Made by a program: the position numbers and the translations under genes
Part shown: positions 19,539-27,871 of the stretch, piece after piece
Layout of the letters: the number at the start of each line of letters is the position of its first letter
Numbering within the stretch: the stretch's first letter is position 1
From: Affinundibacterium fentianense
Lineage (GTDB): Bacteria > Pseudomonadota > Gammaproteobacteria > Burkholderiales > Burkholderiaceae_D
DNA length: 64,000 bases
Assembly: GCF_018139545.1 (NCBI RefSeq)
Contig: NZ_JAGSPJ010000006.1
Span: forward strand, 1 to 64,000
Direction: 5' to 3'
Notes under the pieces: model-generated
Databases searched by the model: none
The model's input: only the letters and a program-made list of their open reading frames with translations
What the model was told of the DNA's origin: nothing

Positions 19539-20348
19539 ATGAACGAATTTATCTACAACTCGCGTAAATTTAATCCACATGATGACGCAATCTGGAAGTC
19601 ACTGGCGCTTGCTGGGCTCGTCCATGGTTTGCTTTTGATGTTTTTGGTTGTTGGCATTCAATGGCAGAGTAGTGAAATGGTCGCAGTTGAAGCGGAAGTG
19701 TGGGACTTGACTACGCGCGAGGCGGCACCATTGCCTGTGCCCGTGGAAGAAGTGAAAGAAGAACCTAAGCCAGTTATTGAAGCTCCGAAAGAGGTGGAGA
19801 AGGAAGATCCAGAGATAGCGATTGCACAAGAAAAGAAACGCAAAGAGCTTGAAAAGAAGAAGTTGGAAGAATTAGAGAAAGCGGAATTAAAAAAAGCTGA
19901 GCTTGAGTTGGCTAAGAAAAAAGAGGCCGCGGAGAAAAAGCGCTTGGCGCAAGAAAAGGCGGCTCAAGATAAGATTTTTGAAGAGAACATGCGTCGATTA
20001 AATGGTCAAGCAGTCAAGTCAGGCGCGGGTGGTTTGGGAGATGCCTTGAAATCAACTGGGAATAATCGTGGTGATCCAAGTTATAACGCCAAAGTTGCAG
20101 CGAAAATTCGATCGAATACAATTTTTGTGGTTAGCGATACGTCGTCGAGCAACCCCACTGTTGAATTTATCATTAATTTGTTTCCCGATGGGTCCTTGAG
20201 AGGTCCGGTGAAAAAGACAAAATCTTCGGGTATTCTCGCGTTCGATGAGGCAGTTGAAAAAGCAATCGACAAGTCGCAACCTTTCCCACGGGATAAAACA
20301 GGTTCAGTTCCAGCCAGCCTCAACATTGTTCACCGCATGAAAGATTAA
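19539..20348 (+). CDS. tolA: Tol-Pal energy-transducing protein TolA
   Basis: Inner-membrane protein that carries proton-motive energy from TolQR to Pal and TolB at the outer membrane. It has 269 residues, shorter than in E. coli. The N-terminal membrane anchor is about 20-41 (KSLALAGLVHGLLLMFLVVG). A Lys/Glu/Ala-rich helical domain covers about 70-150. The C-terminal domain III starts at DPSYNAKVAAKIRSNTIF and continues to the end. It is 6 bases upstream of tolB. The 105-base gap before it is the largest inside the cluster and may contain a promoter. Confidence 0.94.
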   Translation: MNEFIYNSRKFNPHDDAIWKSLALAGLVHGLLLMFLVVGIQWQSSEMVAVEAEVWDLTTREAAPLPVPVEEVKEEPKPVIEAPKEVEKEDPEIAIAQEKKRKELEKKKLEELEKAELKKAELELAKKKEAAEKKRLAQEKAAQDKIFEENMRRLNGQAVKSGAGGLGDALKSTGNNRGDPSYNAKVAAKIRSNTIFVVSDTSSSNPTVEFIINLFPDGSLRGPVKKTKSSGILAFDEAVEKAIDKSQPFPRDKTGSVPASLNIVHRMKD

Positions 20349-20353
20349 TAACG

Positions 20354-21628
20354 ATGAAAAAAATTAGCTTGTTAAAAATTGTAGGCTTTGTATTGATGTT
20401 TTTGGGCGCGGTAGTCAGTCAAGCGCAGATGCGGGTCGAAGTATCTGGCGTCGGTTCGAATCAAGTGCCTATTGCCGTGGCAGCGTTTGCTGATGAAGAA
20501 ATCTCACCGCAGCTTGTTACATCCATTATTCGAGATGATCTTAATCGTAGCGGCTATTTTAAATTGATCGAAGTGGGTATGGCGATCTCTGAAAATGCGA
20601 GCATCGATTTTGACGCATGGAAAAACCGTGGTGCAGTCGCGCTAGTCGTTGGTAGTGTACAGAAACGGGGCGAAGGCCGATTTGATATACGGTATAAATT
20701 GTATGACGTTTCAAAGTCATCTATGTTGTCAGGGTTTTCGATGGATACCCCAAATCCGAAACTACGTTTGACAGCACATAAAATCGCAGACGACATTTAC
20801 GAAAAATTATTAGGGTTGCCAGGTGTTTTTTCCACTCGTGTTGCCTATGTAACCAAAGCTGGCAGCGAATATCGCTTAGAAATCGCTGATGCCGATGGTG
20901 AAGGCGTGCAAGTTGCACTGACTTCGAAGGAACCGATAATTTCACCGATATGGTCACCAGACGGAACTAAAGTCGCGTATGTTTCGATGGAATTGAAGAA
21001 GCCTATTGTTTACATTCAAAACTTGATGACCGGGCAACGCACTACAGTGGCGAATTTTAAAGGTAATAATTCTTCTCCATCGTGGTCGCCCGATGGTAGC
21101 AAGTTGTTGGTCACCTTGTCTAAAGGAGCAATTGCACAGGTTTATTCAATTAATGCGGATGGATCGGATGCACAGAGGCTAAGCAATTCGGCTGGTATCG
21201 ACACGGAGGCGAGATATTCTCCCGACGGCCAGTTTATTTATTTCGTGAGTGATCGAAGCGGTGGGCCACAAATCTATCGCATGACTGCGAGTGGTGCTGA
21301 TGTAAAACGTATCACCTTTAAAGGTAGTTACAATTTATCACCACGCATTTCCCCTGATGGCAATACGTTGGTGTACATCTCTCGTCGTGAAGGTGGAGAC
21401 CAAGTTTATGCGATGGATTTGCAAACAGGGCAAGAATTGAAATTATCTGACACGACTCGGGATGAGTCGCCAAGTTTTGCGCCAAATGGTCGTTACATTT
21501 TATATGCAACGCAACTTGGTCGACGTGGCACGCTAGGAATTGTTTCGACCGACGGGAAAGTTAAGCAGAAATTGTCGATTCAGGCTGGAGATATTCGCGA
21601 GCCAACCTGGGGTCCTTTCATGAAATAG
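20354..21628 (+). CDS. tolB: Tol-Pal system beta-propeller protein TolB
   Basis: Periplasmic protein of 424 residues. The signal peptide is at 1 to about 24 (cleavage after SQA). An N-terminal alpha/beta domain reaches about residue 160. Then a six-bladed propeller carries the repeated SPDG or APNG motif (WSPDGTKVAYVS, WSPDGSKLLVT, YSPDGQFIYFVS, ISPDGNTLVYIS, FAPNGRYILYAT). It binds Pal and, through its N-terminal strand, TolA. The gap to tolA is 5 bases, so the two are in one operon. Confidence 0.97.
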   Translation: MKKISLLKIVGFVLMFLGAVVSQAQMRVEVSGVGSNQVPIAVAAFADEEISPQLVTSIIRDDLNRSGYFKLIEVGMAISENASIDFDAWKNRGAVALVVGSVQKRGEGRFDIRYKLYDVSKSSMLSGFSMDTPNPKLRLTAHKIADDIYEKLLGLPGVFSTRVAYVTKAGSEYRLEIADADGEGVQVALTSKEPIISPIWSPDGTKVAYVSMELKKPIVYIQNLMTGQRTTVANFKGNNSSPSWSPDGSKLLVTLSKGAIAQVYSINADGSDAQRLSNSAGIDTEARYSPDGQFIYFVSDRSGGPQIYRMTASGADVKRITFKGSYNLSPRISPDGNTLVYISRREGGDQVYAMDLQTGQELKLSDTTRDESPSFAPNGRYILYATQLGRRGTLGIVSTDGKVKQKLSIQAGDIREPTWGPFMK

Positions 21629-21707
21629 TGGAGTTTGGACAATTTTGGGTTACAATTTCGCGTTTGGTTTGATTTACCGTTTATTACCTATCAGTCAGGA
21701 GAAAAAA

Positions 21708-22232
21708 ATGCGTTTAACTTCAGCATCTAAAACCGTTGCTTTGCTGCTTGCCAGCGTTGCTTTGATCAGTGCATGCAGCACACCAGTGAAATTGGAAGAG
21801 CCAGCGAAGATTGTTGAAAAATCACCAGAACCAGTGAAAGCAGATACACGCGAAATCGTTCCTGTTAAAGCTGCGGAAGTGGATCCTTTGACACAAGGTG
21901 CATTGGCGAAGCGTAGTATTTATTTTGATTTCGACAGCTATGTATTGAAGGACGAATTCAAACCAGTAGTTGAAGCGCATGCAAAATACTTGGTAGCTAA
22001 TAAAGGCCGTAAAATTTTGGTGCAAGGTAACACAGACGAACGTGGTGGTCGTGAATACAATTTGGCGTTGGGTCAAAAACGCGCGGAAGCAGTACGTAAA
22101 GCCTTGGCTTTGTTGGGTGTAGCCGATGCACAAGTTGAAGCGGTTTCTTTGGGTGAAGAAAAACCGAAAGCGACTGGCAGTGATGAGGCATCTTGGGCTG
22201 AAAACCGTCGCTCAGATATTATCTATCAATAA
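21708..22232 (+). CDS. pal: Peptidoglycan-associated lipoprotein Pal
   Basis: Outer-membrane lipoprotein of 174 residues. The start at 21708 has AGGAG 6 bases upstream, and an upstream in-frame extension has no such site. The lipobox LISAC puts the lipidated Cys at residue 23. The OmpA-like domain begins at SIYFDFDSYVLKDEF and contains the peptidoglycan-binding segment GNTDERGGREYNLALGQKRA. It anchors the outer membrane to murein and works with TolB. A terminator lies 53 bases beyond the stop and separates it from cpoB. Confidence 0.97.
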   Translation: MRLTSASKTVALLLASVALISACSTPVKLEEPAKIVEKSPEPVKADTREIVPVKAAEVDPLTQGALAKRSIYFDFDSYVLKDEFKPVVEAHAKYLVANKGRKILVQGNTDERGGREYNLALGQKRAEAVRKALALLGVADAQVEAVSLGEEKPKATGSDEASWAENRRSDIIYQ

Positions 22233-22285
22233 TTGTCTTATTCGTCAGTTGACGAAATAGTGATGTATTGATTAGTGTTATAGAG

Positions 22286-22327
22286 AAAACGGACTTTGCG
22301 GTGTTCTACTGCAAAGTCCGTTTTTTT
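22286..22327 (+). terminator. Rho-independent terminator after pal
   Basis: A 17-bp stem with one G-U pair (AAAACGGACTTTGC... / ...GCAAAGTCCGTTTT) and a 5-base loop is followed by seven T. It is strong and sits between pal and cpoB, so cpoB expression would depend on read-through or its own promoter. Confidence 0.9.
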
Positions 22328-22393
22328 ATATTGACGGTTGGTAGATTCGAGCGAATCTCCAATGTTCTGTAATTGTTGAATTTGAGGTTAACT

Positions 22394-23155
22394 ATGAAAT
22401 TGTCAAAATTCTCAGACGCATTGCGCGCTGCCTTGTTTGCCATCGCCATTTTTCCCAGTTTGGCGTCAGCGGGTTTGCTCGATGACGATGAGGCGCGCAA
22501 GGCTATTCTCAAGCTGCGTGCTGATGTCGCGGCATTAACCGCTCGTCTCGATGCTAGGATCGATGAGAAGGCGGATAAGAATAGCGCTCTCGAGCTAAAT
22601 AATCAGAATGAGCAATTGCGAGCCGAATTAACGAACTTGCGTGGTCAATTGGAGGTCTTGCTAAATGATGTCGCGAATTTGCAAAAGCGACAACAAGACT
22701 TCTATACGGATTTAGATAAACGCATTCGAGCCCTAGAACCTAAAAAATTGAGTGTTGACGGCCGAGAAGTCACGATAGAGCAAAGTGAGCAGCGTAGTTA
22801 TGACGCGGCAATGAGTTTGTACAAAGCTGGACAATATGCAAACGCGGTCACGGCATTTGGCGCTTTCACGATGAATTACGGTGACTCAGTGTTTGCGAGT
22901 CAGGCGCAGTATTGGTTAGCCAACTCCTACTACGCTCAACGTGATTGCAAGAATACGATTGCGGCATTGCAGACTTTGTTGAAAAATTATCCGGATAGCA
23001 GTAAGGCGCCGGACGCGCTATTGAATATTTCAGCTTGTCAGCTTGAGTTGAAAGATAAGAAAGAAAGCCGCAAGACATTGATCTTATTGATGTCAAAATA
23101 TCCTGGGACAGAAGCAGCGCAGGCGGCTAAGTCCCGCTTGACGGCAATAAAATAA
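22394..23155 (+). CDS. cpoB: Cell division coordinator CpoB (YbgF)
   Basis: Periplasmic protein of 253 residues that links Tol-Pal energy to septal peptidoglycan synthesis. The signal peptide is at 1 to about 26 (SLASA). An N-terminal coiled coil about 35-120 mediates trimerisation. TPR repeats follow at about 135-250 (SLYKAGQYANAVTAFGAF, QAQYWLANSYYAQRDCKNTIAALQTLLKNYP). The ATG at 22394 has GAGG 6 bases upstream; an earlier in-frame TTG is unlikely. Between the pal terminator and this gene is a 7+7 bp inverted repeat, AGATTCG-AG-CGAATCT (22343-22358), possibly regulatory. Confidence 0.94.
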   Translation: MKLSKFSDALRAALFAIAIFPSLASAGLLDDDEARKAILKLRADVAALTARLDARIDEKADKNSALELNNQNEQLRAELTNLRGQLEVLLNDVANLQKRQQDFYTDLDKRIRALEPKKLSVDGREVTIEQSEQRSYDAAMSLYKAGQYANAVTAFGAFTMNYGDSVFASQAQYWLANSYYAQRDCKNTIAALQTLLKNYPDSSKAPDALLNISACQLELKDKKESRKTLILLMSKYPGTEAAQAAKSRLTAIK

Positions 23156-23156
23156 T

Positions 23157-23181
23157 CAAAGCCTGTAATTGACAGGCTTTG
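23157..23181 (+). terminator. Hairpin after cpoB
   Basis: CAAAGCCTGT and ACAGGCTTTG pair over 10 bp with a 5-base loop directly after the cpoB stop. There is no T run, so it is a weak or Rho-assisted terminator. Its right arm contains the last bases of the -35 box of the tRNA promoter. Confidence 0.55.
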
Positions 23182-23197
23182 AGAATCATCTTATAAT
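23169..23197 (+). promoter_or_regulatory. Consensus sigma-70 promoter of tRNA-Lys
   Basis: TTGACA at 23169-23174 and TATAAT at 23192-23197 are separated by exactly 17 bases. Transcription would begin at about 23204, five bases before the mature tRNA. This is a full consensus match and fits a highly expressed stable RNA. Confidence 0.9.
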
Positions 23198-23208
23198 TTC
23201 GTTCTTTC

Positions 23209-23284
23209 GGGTCGTTAGCTCAGCTGGTAGAGCAGCGGACTTTTAATCCGTTGGTCGCAGGTTCGAATCCCGCACGGCCTACCA
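23209..23284 (+). tRNA. tRNA-Lys (anticodon UUU), copy 1
   Basis: A 76-base cloverleaf with an encoded CCA end. The 7-bp acceptor stem pairs GGGTCGT with ACGGCCT (two G-U pairs). The D-loop has GCTCAGCTGGTAGAGC, and the anticodon loop CTTTTAA gives anticodon TTT. The T-arm has GGTTCGAATCC. It lies under a perfect consensus promoter and is followed by a hairpin. Confidence 0.97.
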
Positions 23285-23295
23285 CGAATACAGTG

Positions 23296-23325
23296 AAGGA
23301 CTTAGGTGAAAATCTAAGTCCTTTT
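23296..23325 (+). terminator. Terminator after first tRNA-Lys
   Basis: AAGGACTTAG and CTAAGTCCTT form a 10-bp stem with an 8-base loop, followed by a T-rich TTCATTT stretch. It lies 12 bases after the tRNA. It could end that transcript or act as a processing element between the two tRNAs. Confidence 0.65.
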
Positions 23326-23384
23326 CATTTACCGGATATTTCGTGTTGTTGTTTTGATTGGTTCGGTAGATGGTAGTAAGTTTT

Positions 23385-23460
23385 GGGTCGTTAGCTCAGC
23401 TGGTAGAGCAGCGGACTTTTAATCCGTTGGTCGCAGGTTCGAATCCCGCACGGCCTACCA
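23385..23460 (+). tRNA. tRNA-Lys (anticodon UUU), copy 2
   Basis: Identical over all 76 bases to the copy at 23209. The 100 bases separating the two contain a hairpin and no obvious second consensus promoter (GGTTCGGTAGATGGTAGTAA precedes it), so the two may be co-transcribed by read-through. A strong terminator follows. Confidence 0.97.
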
Positions 23461-23464
23461 AAAC

Positions 23465-23498
23465 AAAAAAGACTCAGCCTTGGCTGGGTCTTTTTTTT
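23465..23498 (+). terminator. Rho-independent terminator after second tRNA-Lys
   Basis: GACTCAGCC and GGCTGGGTC pair (one G-U) around a 2-base loop, extended by an A run on the left pairing with the eight T that follow (23491-23498). It begins five bases after the CCA end. Confidence 0.88.
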
Positions 23499-23722
23499 GC
23501 GCATTGGGCTGTAGCGTTTTTTTGCAGGAATCTTCGGTGGCATGGATTGTTCGTCACCGTATAGGGTGATCATAACTGTATTGCGTTTGATCGGCCTTTT
23601 TTTTAAAGATTTGCGTTTCCTAGCCAATAATGTTGTCGACAGTTGTGGATCGTTGATTTTCTGTGATTCCATGCTGAAATTTATGTGATACTTGTGCCTG
23701 TCAAGTCTTACAGAACCTTGCA

Positions 23723-24766
23723 ATGAATCAGAAATCCATCGCTCCTTTAGCTAGTTCATCCGATCAGAAACGTCTGCAGATGTCAGATATAGCGCGGTTG
23801 GCTGGCGTCTCCACGGCGACTGTTTCTCGTGCTTTAAATAAGAGTCCACTGATCAACGAAGAGACGCGTACGCGGATTGAGCAGCTGGCAAAATCTTTGA
23901 ATTATTCGATTAATGTTGGTGCGCAGAATTTGCGATTGAAGCAGAATCGAACTGTGGCAGTTGTCGTTCCTTTCGATAGTGTCACTCGCCAACATTTGTC
24001 TGATCCTTTTTTTCTCGGTATTTTGGGAAGTATTGCGGATGCCTTAACGGACAGAGGCTACGATATGCTGTTGACGCGCGTGAGTGCTGATGAGTTGGAT
24101 ACCGCTGCGCAAATTTACGATACGGGGCGCGCCATTGGCGTCATTCTAATTGGTCAATGGCGACATCATGATCAGCTCAACCAGATGGCTGCACGTCGTG
24201 TTCCTATTGTCGTTTGGGGTGCGCAAATTCCACAGCAATTATATCTAACCGTCGGCAGTGATAATCTGGCGGGCGGTCGTTTGGCTACCGAACACTTGCT
24301 ACAAAAAGGGCGTCGACGCATTGCTTTTTTTGGAGATGTTCTGCTACCTGAAGTCGCAGACCGATTTGAAGGATATCGACAGGCCCTGCGTGACTTTCAA
24401 ATTCCTTTTGATGAGAAATTGGTTGTGCCTGCAGTTTTTACCGAAGAGGGTGGGCGCAATGCCGTACGAACACTGTTGGAGCGCAAGCTTGTATTTGATG
24501 GCCTCTTTGCATGTAGTGACTTGCTCGCTATGACCGCGATCAATTCCTTTCGTGAGATCGGGATGACCGTGCCCGAAGATGTGGCCGTCGTAGGCTATGA
24601 TGATATTGAGTTGGCTCGTTACTTTCATCCAGCCTTAACGACCGTGCGCCAACCGATAGCAGCAGCTGGTGAAGCCTTGGTTGCTGCTGTACTTAGTTTA
24701 GCGGATGCTCGACCTTCGGTTCCTGTCCTTTTGCAAACCGAGTTGATTGCAAGAGCGTCAAGTTAG
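23723..24766 (+). CDS. suxR: LacI-family regulator of the sucrose locus (SuxR-like)
   Basis: A 347-residue LacI/GalR repressor. The helix-turn-helix is at about 20-45 (MSDIARLAGVSTATVSRALNKS), with the hinge helix near 65-72 (GAQNLRLKQN). The sugar-binding periplasmic-protein-like domain runs to the end (VGYDDIELARYFHPALTTVRQP). It stands directly upstream of a TonB receptor, amylosucrase, fructokinase and sugar carrier, the arrangement of the Xanthomonas sux locus, so it probably responds to sucrose or a product. Two TTGCAA-type palindromes downstream are its likely operators. The effector is inferred, not seen. Confidence 0.85.
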   Translation: MNQKSIAPLASSSDQKRLQMSDIARLAGVSTATVSRALNKSPLINEETRTRIEQLAKSLNYSINVGAQNLRLKQNRTVAVVVPFDSVTRQHLSDPFFLGILGSIADALTDRGYDMLLTRVSADELDTAAQIYDTGRAIGVILIGQWRHHDQLNQMAARRVPIVVWGAQIPQQLYLTVGSDNLAGGRLATEHLLQKGRRRIAFFGDVLLPEVADRFEGYRQALRDFQIPFDEKLVVPAVFTEEGGRNAVRTLLERKLVFDGLFACSDLLAMTAINSFREIGMTVPEDVAVVGYDDIELARYFHPALTTVRQPIAAAGEALVAAVLSLADARPSVPVLLQTELIARASS

Positions 24767-24808
24767 ACGTACCTATCTTATTCAACAGAATCGAATTTGT
24801 TTGACGGG

Positions 24809-24823
24809 TACAGTGCCACTGTA
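24809..24823. promoter_or_regulatory. 15-base palindrome downstream of suxR
   Basis: TACAGTG-C-CACTGTA is a perfect inverted repeat with a one-base centre, followed by TTTT, 43 bases after the suxR stop. As RNA it could form only a 6-bp stem with a 3-base loop, so it is either a weak terminator or a protein-binding site. Confidence 0.4.
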
Positions 24824-24989
24824 TTTTGACTTAGTGATCATCAATAAGCATCACTTTGCATCACCAAACATCGCTAAGTATCTATCCTTTGGATAGTCCT
24901 ATCCTTGATTGACGTGTCTATCTCCCGATGCCAGTGTGATTTAGACTACATCGATAATTGAATCTTCGGCTTAATGAATGTCTGAACTA

Positions 24990-25005
24990 TTGCAAACGAT
25001 TGCAA
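24990..25005. promoter_or_regulatory. Probable LacI-family operator, distal site
   Basis: TTGCAAACGATTGCAA is an inverted repeat with a central CG and one mismatch, the typical LacI/GalR operator shape. It has the same TTGCAA half-sites as the site at 25250. The centres of the two are 260 bp apart, which would allow repression by DNA looping. The likely ligand is the LacI protein encoded just upstream. Confidence 0.6.
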
Positions 25006-25249
25006 TTTGTCTTGTTTTGGCAACCGGGTTGCTCTACATCGAGTATCGATGTGATGCGTTGCAAAATTTTCGAATAAGATTATTTTTCTCATTACATTTT
25101 ATGTCGATTTAATTTATTTAACTAATTGATTTTAAATGTAAATTTCTTAAATTCACGTAAGTCCCTTCAAAATTTTTGACAATCTGAGAAAAAATCAGAG
25201 TCACTCCGTAAGTATAAAAATAAATGCCGCATTGCACAATAAATAGTTA

Positions 25250-25289
25250 TTGCAATCGATTGCATTGTGCATCTTTTGTGCGTCATAAT
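25250..25289 (+). promoter_or_regulatory. LacI-family operator overlapping the suxA promoter
   Basis: TGCAATCGATTGCA (25251-25264) is a perfect 14-base palindrome with central CG. It is nested in a wider repeat, GCACAAT (25234-25240) and ATTGTGC (25264-25270). A candidate promoter TTGCAT (25260-25265), 18 bases, CATAAT (25284-25289) has its -35 inside the operator, so a bound repressor would block polymerase. Transcription would start about 195 bases before the suxA ATG. Confidence 0.62.
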
Positions 25290-25490
25290 CGAATCCATCA
25301 GTAAAGAAAAACTGAATTCGTTGCCCTCCAGGTTGTCGATCCGAGAAATCAACGATGCCGCATCCAGCTTTAAAAATGGGCGGTCGAGTGCCAAAAGTAC
25401 TTGCAAGAAGTTCTTACTGAAACAAATGGCAGGTAGCCGTGCACATCGTGTGTCACGGAAATCAGATGGAACACCAAGGAGACCAAAGAA

Positions 25491-27797
25491 ATGCGCGCAA
25501 ATCAACAAAGAATTATCAGCAACTTAAAGCAAATGTCCTTCTCAGTATCGATCGCAATGCTGACGATCGCTCATGCTCAAGCACAGAATGCGTCCAGCAA
25601 AGAGAAAGAAGGCTTGAATCTTGATACCGTCGTTGTCACGGGGACGCCGATTGGTAAGTCAAAAATGAAAGCAAGCGTGTCTGTCAGTACGCTTGAATCT
25701 GATCAAATCATGCAGTCATCGCCGACGAATGCGGCGGAGATCTTGCGCGCAATTCCAGGTGTTCGCGCGGAATCTTCCGGGGGGGAGGGAAACGCGAATT
25801 TGACAGTGCGGGGTGTGCCAATTTCGGCTGGCGGAGCACGCTATGTGCAATTTCAGGAAGATGGATTGCCCATCTTGCAGTTTGGCGACATTGCATTTGT
25901 CACGCCTGATATGTATTTGAGAGCCGATGGTGGAATGAGCCACTTAGAAGTGGTGCGAGGAGGATCTGCTTCTACTTTGGCGACGAATGCACCTGGTGGC
26001 ATCATCAATTTTATTACTCGAAATGGTAAAGAAAAGGGTGGCAGTGTTGGAATTAGTAAGGGTTTGGATTTTAACCAGACTCGTTACGATTTTGACTATG
26101 GAGCAGCCGTCTCGGACAAGACACGTGTATTTATCGGTGGGTTCTATCGCGTCGGTGACAGTTCGCGTCCAGCCGGGGTAACGGCAGAGGACGGTGGGCA
26201 ATTACGCGCCAATTTGACCCATGAACTTGAGAATGGGTACCTTAGGTTAAGCTTGAAACATCTGGATGACAAGACACCAATGAACATGCCAGTGCCTGTC
26301 AAGAGCAACAATGGCGTCATTGCAGAAATGCCGGGAATCGATCCACGTACGGCCAGTTTCTATTCGCCATATTGGGTCAAAGATATCGTTTTGGATAAAA
26401 ATAATCAACGCATCGCCACCAATATCAATGATGGTTTGCATGTCGTGAATAATGCCTTTGGAGCGGAAGCCTCACTAAACTTGGGCGGAGGCTGGACACT
26501 GGATGAAAAATTCCGCAAGTCTACGAATTCGGGTCGATTTATTTCTATTTTTCCCGCAGATAACGGCAATACCCAATCTTCCATGACCTATGCTACCGGA
26601 CCCAATGCAGGTAAGGTCTACACAGGGAAAGCGATCACAGCAGCGGTGTTTAATACCTCTATCGACGACTTGGGAAGCACAGTGAATGATCTACGTATCT
26701 CGAATAGCTTCAATTTTGCTGATGGTAAATTGGCGGTCACCGCTGGCTTATTTACCTCGTTACAAAATGTCGCTTTGACTTGGAATTTCAATCACTACTT
26801 ATTGCAAGCCAGTGGTGATAAACCAGCCTTATTAAACTCAGCGTCGACCATCGTTGGATCACCGGGTTTGTTAGCGCAAGGTACCGATGTTTGGGGAGGT
26901 TGCTGTAATCGTGCTATCGATGCACAGTACAAAACGACTTCGCCCTACGTGACCTTGGGCTTTGAAAGTGGGGCATGGAATTTTGACGCTAGCCTCAGGA
27001 AAGATACGCAAGATGCGAGTGGGACATACAATCAAGCAGTCAATCAAACTTACAAACAAGCGAATTTGAAGACGATTGATTACTCGGTCAATCATACCTC
27101 CTATTCCTTTGGATTTAATTTTAGTGTCGACAAAAATCTTGCACTGTTTGCGCGCAGCAGTGAGGGGATTGCTTTCAACGCCGACCGTATTATGTTTGGA
27201 AATCCGCTCGATGGCTCCATGCCTATAAGCACGAATATTGTCAAACAAAATGAGGCTGGCGTTAAATGGAAATCCGGTGACTTCAGCAGTTTTGTCACCT
27301 TCTTCCAAGCCAAAACGGATGAGTCGAATTTTGAAGCAACAACGCAGAAATTTACAGCGAATAGCTATGATGCTAAGGGCGCTGAGATTGAAGCGAGTTA
27401 TCGGATTGGCGCCTTCCGCTTGAGTGCTGGTGCAACCTTAACCAATGCGTCGATCGTGAATGCAAACGATAAGTCCGTGATAGGGAAAACACCTCGTCGC
27501 CAGGCGCGTAGCATCTATCAGTTGACTCCCACTTGGAACTCTGGAGACGTCACTTTCGGCACGAGCGTCATCGGAACTTCTAAATCATGGGGTGACGATA
27601 ATAATACCTTGACGATGCCTGGTTTTACCGTCGTGAATGCGTTCATTAACTATCAAATTAACGATCATGTGAAAGCATCCATCAATGCAAATAATCTGTT
27701 TAACTCGATTGGGTATACAGAAATCGAAGGAGATGGTCATGCTGCACGTTCGGTCAATGGACGTTCTGTCCGTGCATCGATTAGTTATTCATTTTAA
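25491..27797 (+). CDS. suxA: TonB-dependent receptor, probable sucrose transporter (SuxA-like)
   Basis: Outer-membrane active transporter of 768 residues. The signal peptide ends near residue 31 (HAQA). The TonB box is DTVVVTG at 45-51. The plug domain includes NAAEILRAIPGVRAESSGGEGNANLTVRGV and VEVVRGG-like LEVVRGGSASTLATNAPGGIINF. A 22-strand barrel ends in SISYSF. AAGGAGACC precedes the ATG. Its place between a LacI gene and amylosucrase gives sucrose as the likely substrate, as shown for Xanthomonas SuxA. An iron-siderophore role is less likely given the neighbours. Confidence 0.86.
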   Translation: MRANQQRIISNLKQMSFSVSIAMLTIAHAQAQNASSKEKEGLNLDTVVVTGTPIGKSKMKASVSVSTLESDQIMQSSPTNAAEILRAIPGVRAESSGGEGNANLTVRGVPISAGGARYVQFQEDGLPILQFGDIAFVTPDMYLRADGGMSHLEVVRGGSASTLATNAPGGIINFITRNGKEKGGSVGISKGLDFNQTRYDFDYGAAVSDKTRVFIGGFYRVGDSSRPAGVTAEDGGQLRANLTHELENGYLRLSLKHLDDKTPMNMPVPVKSNNGVIAEMPGIDPRTASFYSPYWVKDIVLDKNNQRIATNINDGLHVVNNAFGAEASLNLGGGWTLDEKFRKSTNSGRFISIFPADNGNTQSSMTYATGPNAGKVYTGKAITAAVFNTSIDDLGSTVNDLRISNSFNFADGKLAVTAGLFTSLQNVALTWNFNHYLLQASGDKPALLNSASTIVGSPGLLAQGTDVWGGCCNRAIDAQYKTTSPYVTLGFESGAWNFDASLRKDTQDASGTYNQAVNQTYKQANLKTIDYSVNHTSYSFGFNFSVDKNLALFARSSEGIAFNADRIMFGNPLDGSMPISTNIVKQNEAGVKWKSGDFSSFVTFFQAKTDESNFEATTQKFTANSYDAKGAEIEASYRIGAFRLSAGATLTNASIVNANDKSVIGKTPRRQARSIYQLTPTWNSGDVTFGTSVIGTSKSWGDDNNTLTMPGFTVVNAFINYQINDHVKASINANNLFNSIGYTEIEGDGHAARSVNGRSVRASISYSF

Positions 27798-27871
27798 TTG
27801 AAGGGTGGAAGCACATAGGGTGTGATGGCGCTCGTGTGCTTCTGCGTGACTGCGATGATAGGTGTGATCTG

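Larger units (their letters stand above)
24767..25490. other. Regulatory region between suxR and suxA
   Basis: A 724-base region without a convincing gene. It holds a 15-base palindrome at 24809-24823, a 6-bp hairpin (CTATCC-TTT-GGATAG, 24882-24896), two probable LacI-type operators, a candidate promoter at 25260-25289, and a leader of about 195 bases before suxA. An 86-codon open frame starting at 25267 runs through the leader in another frame. It lacks a ribosome site and resembles no family I know. Confidence 0.55.

Noticed and set aside
23391..23723. 110-codon minus-strand frame crossing the second tRNA-Lys
   Set aside because: It reads through a tRNA gene and a terminator and has no recognisable product.
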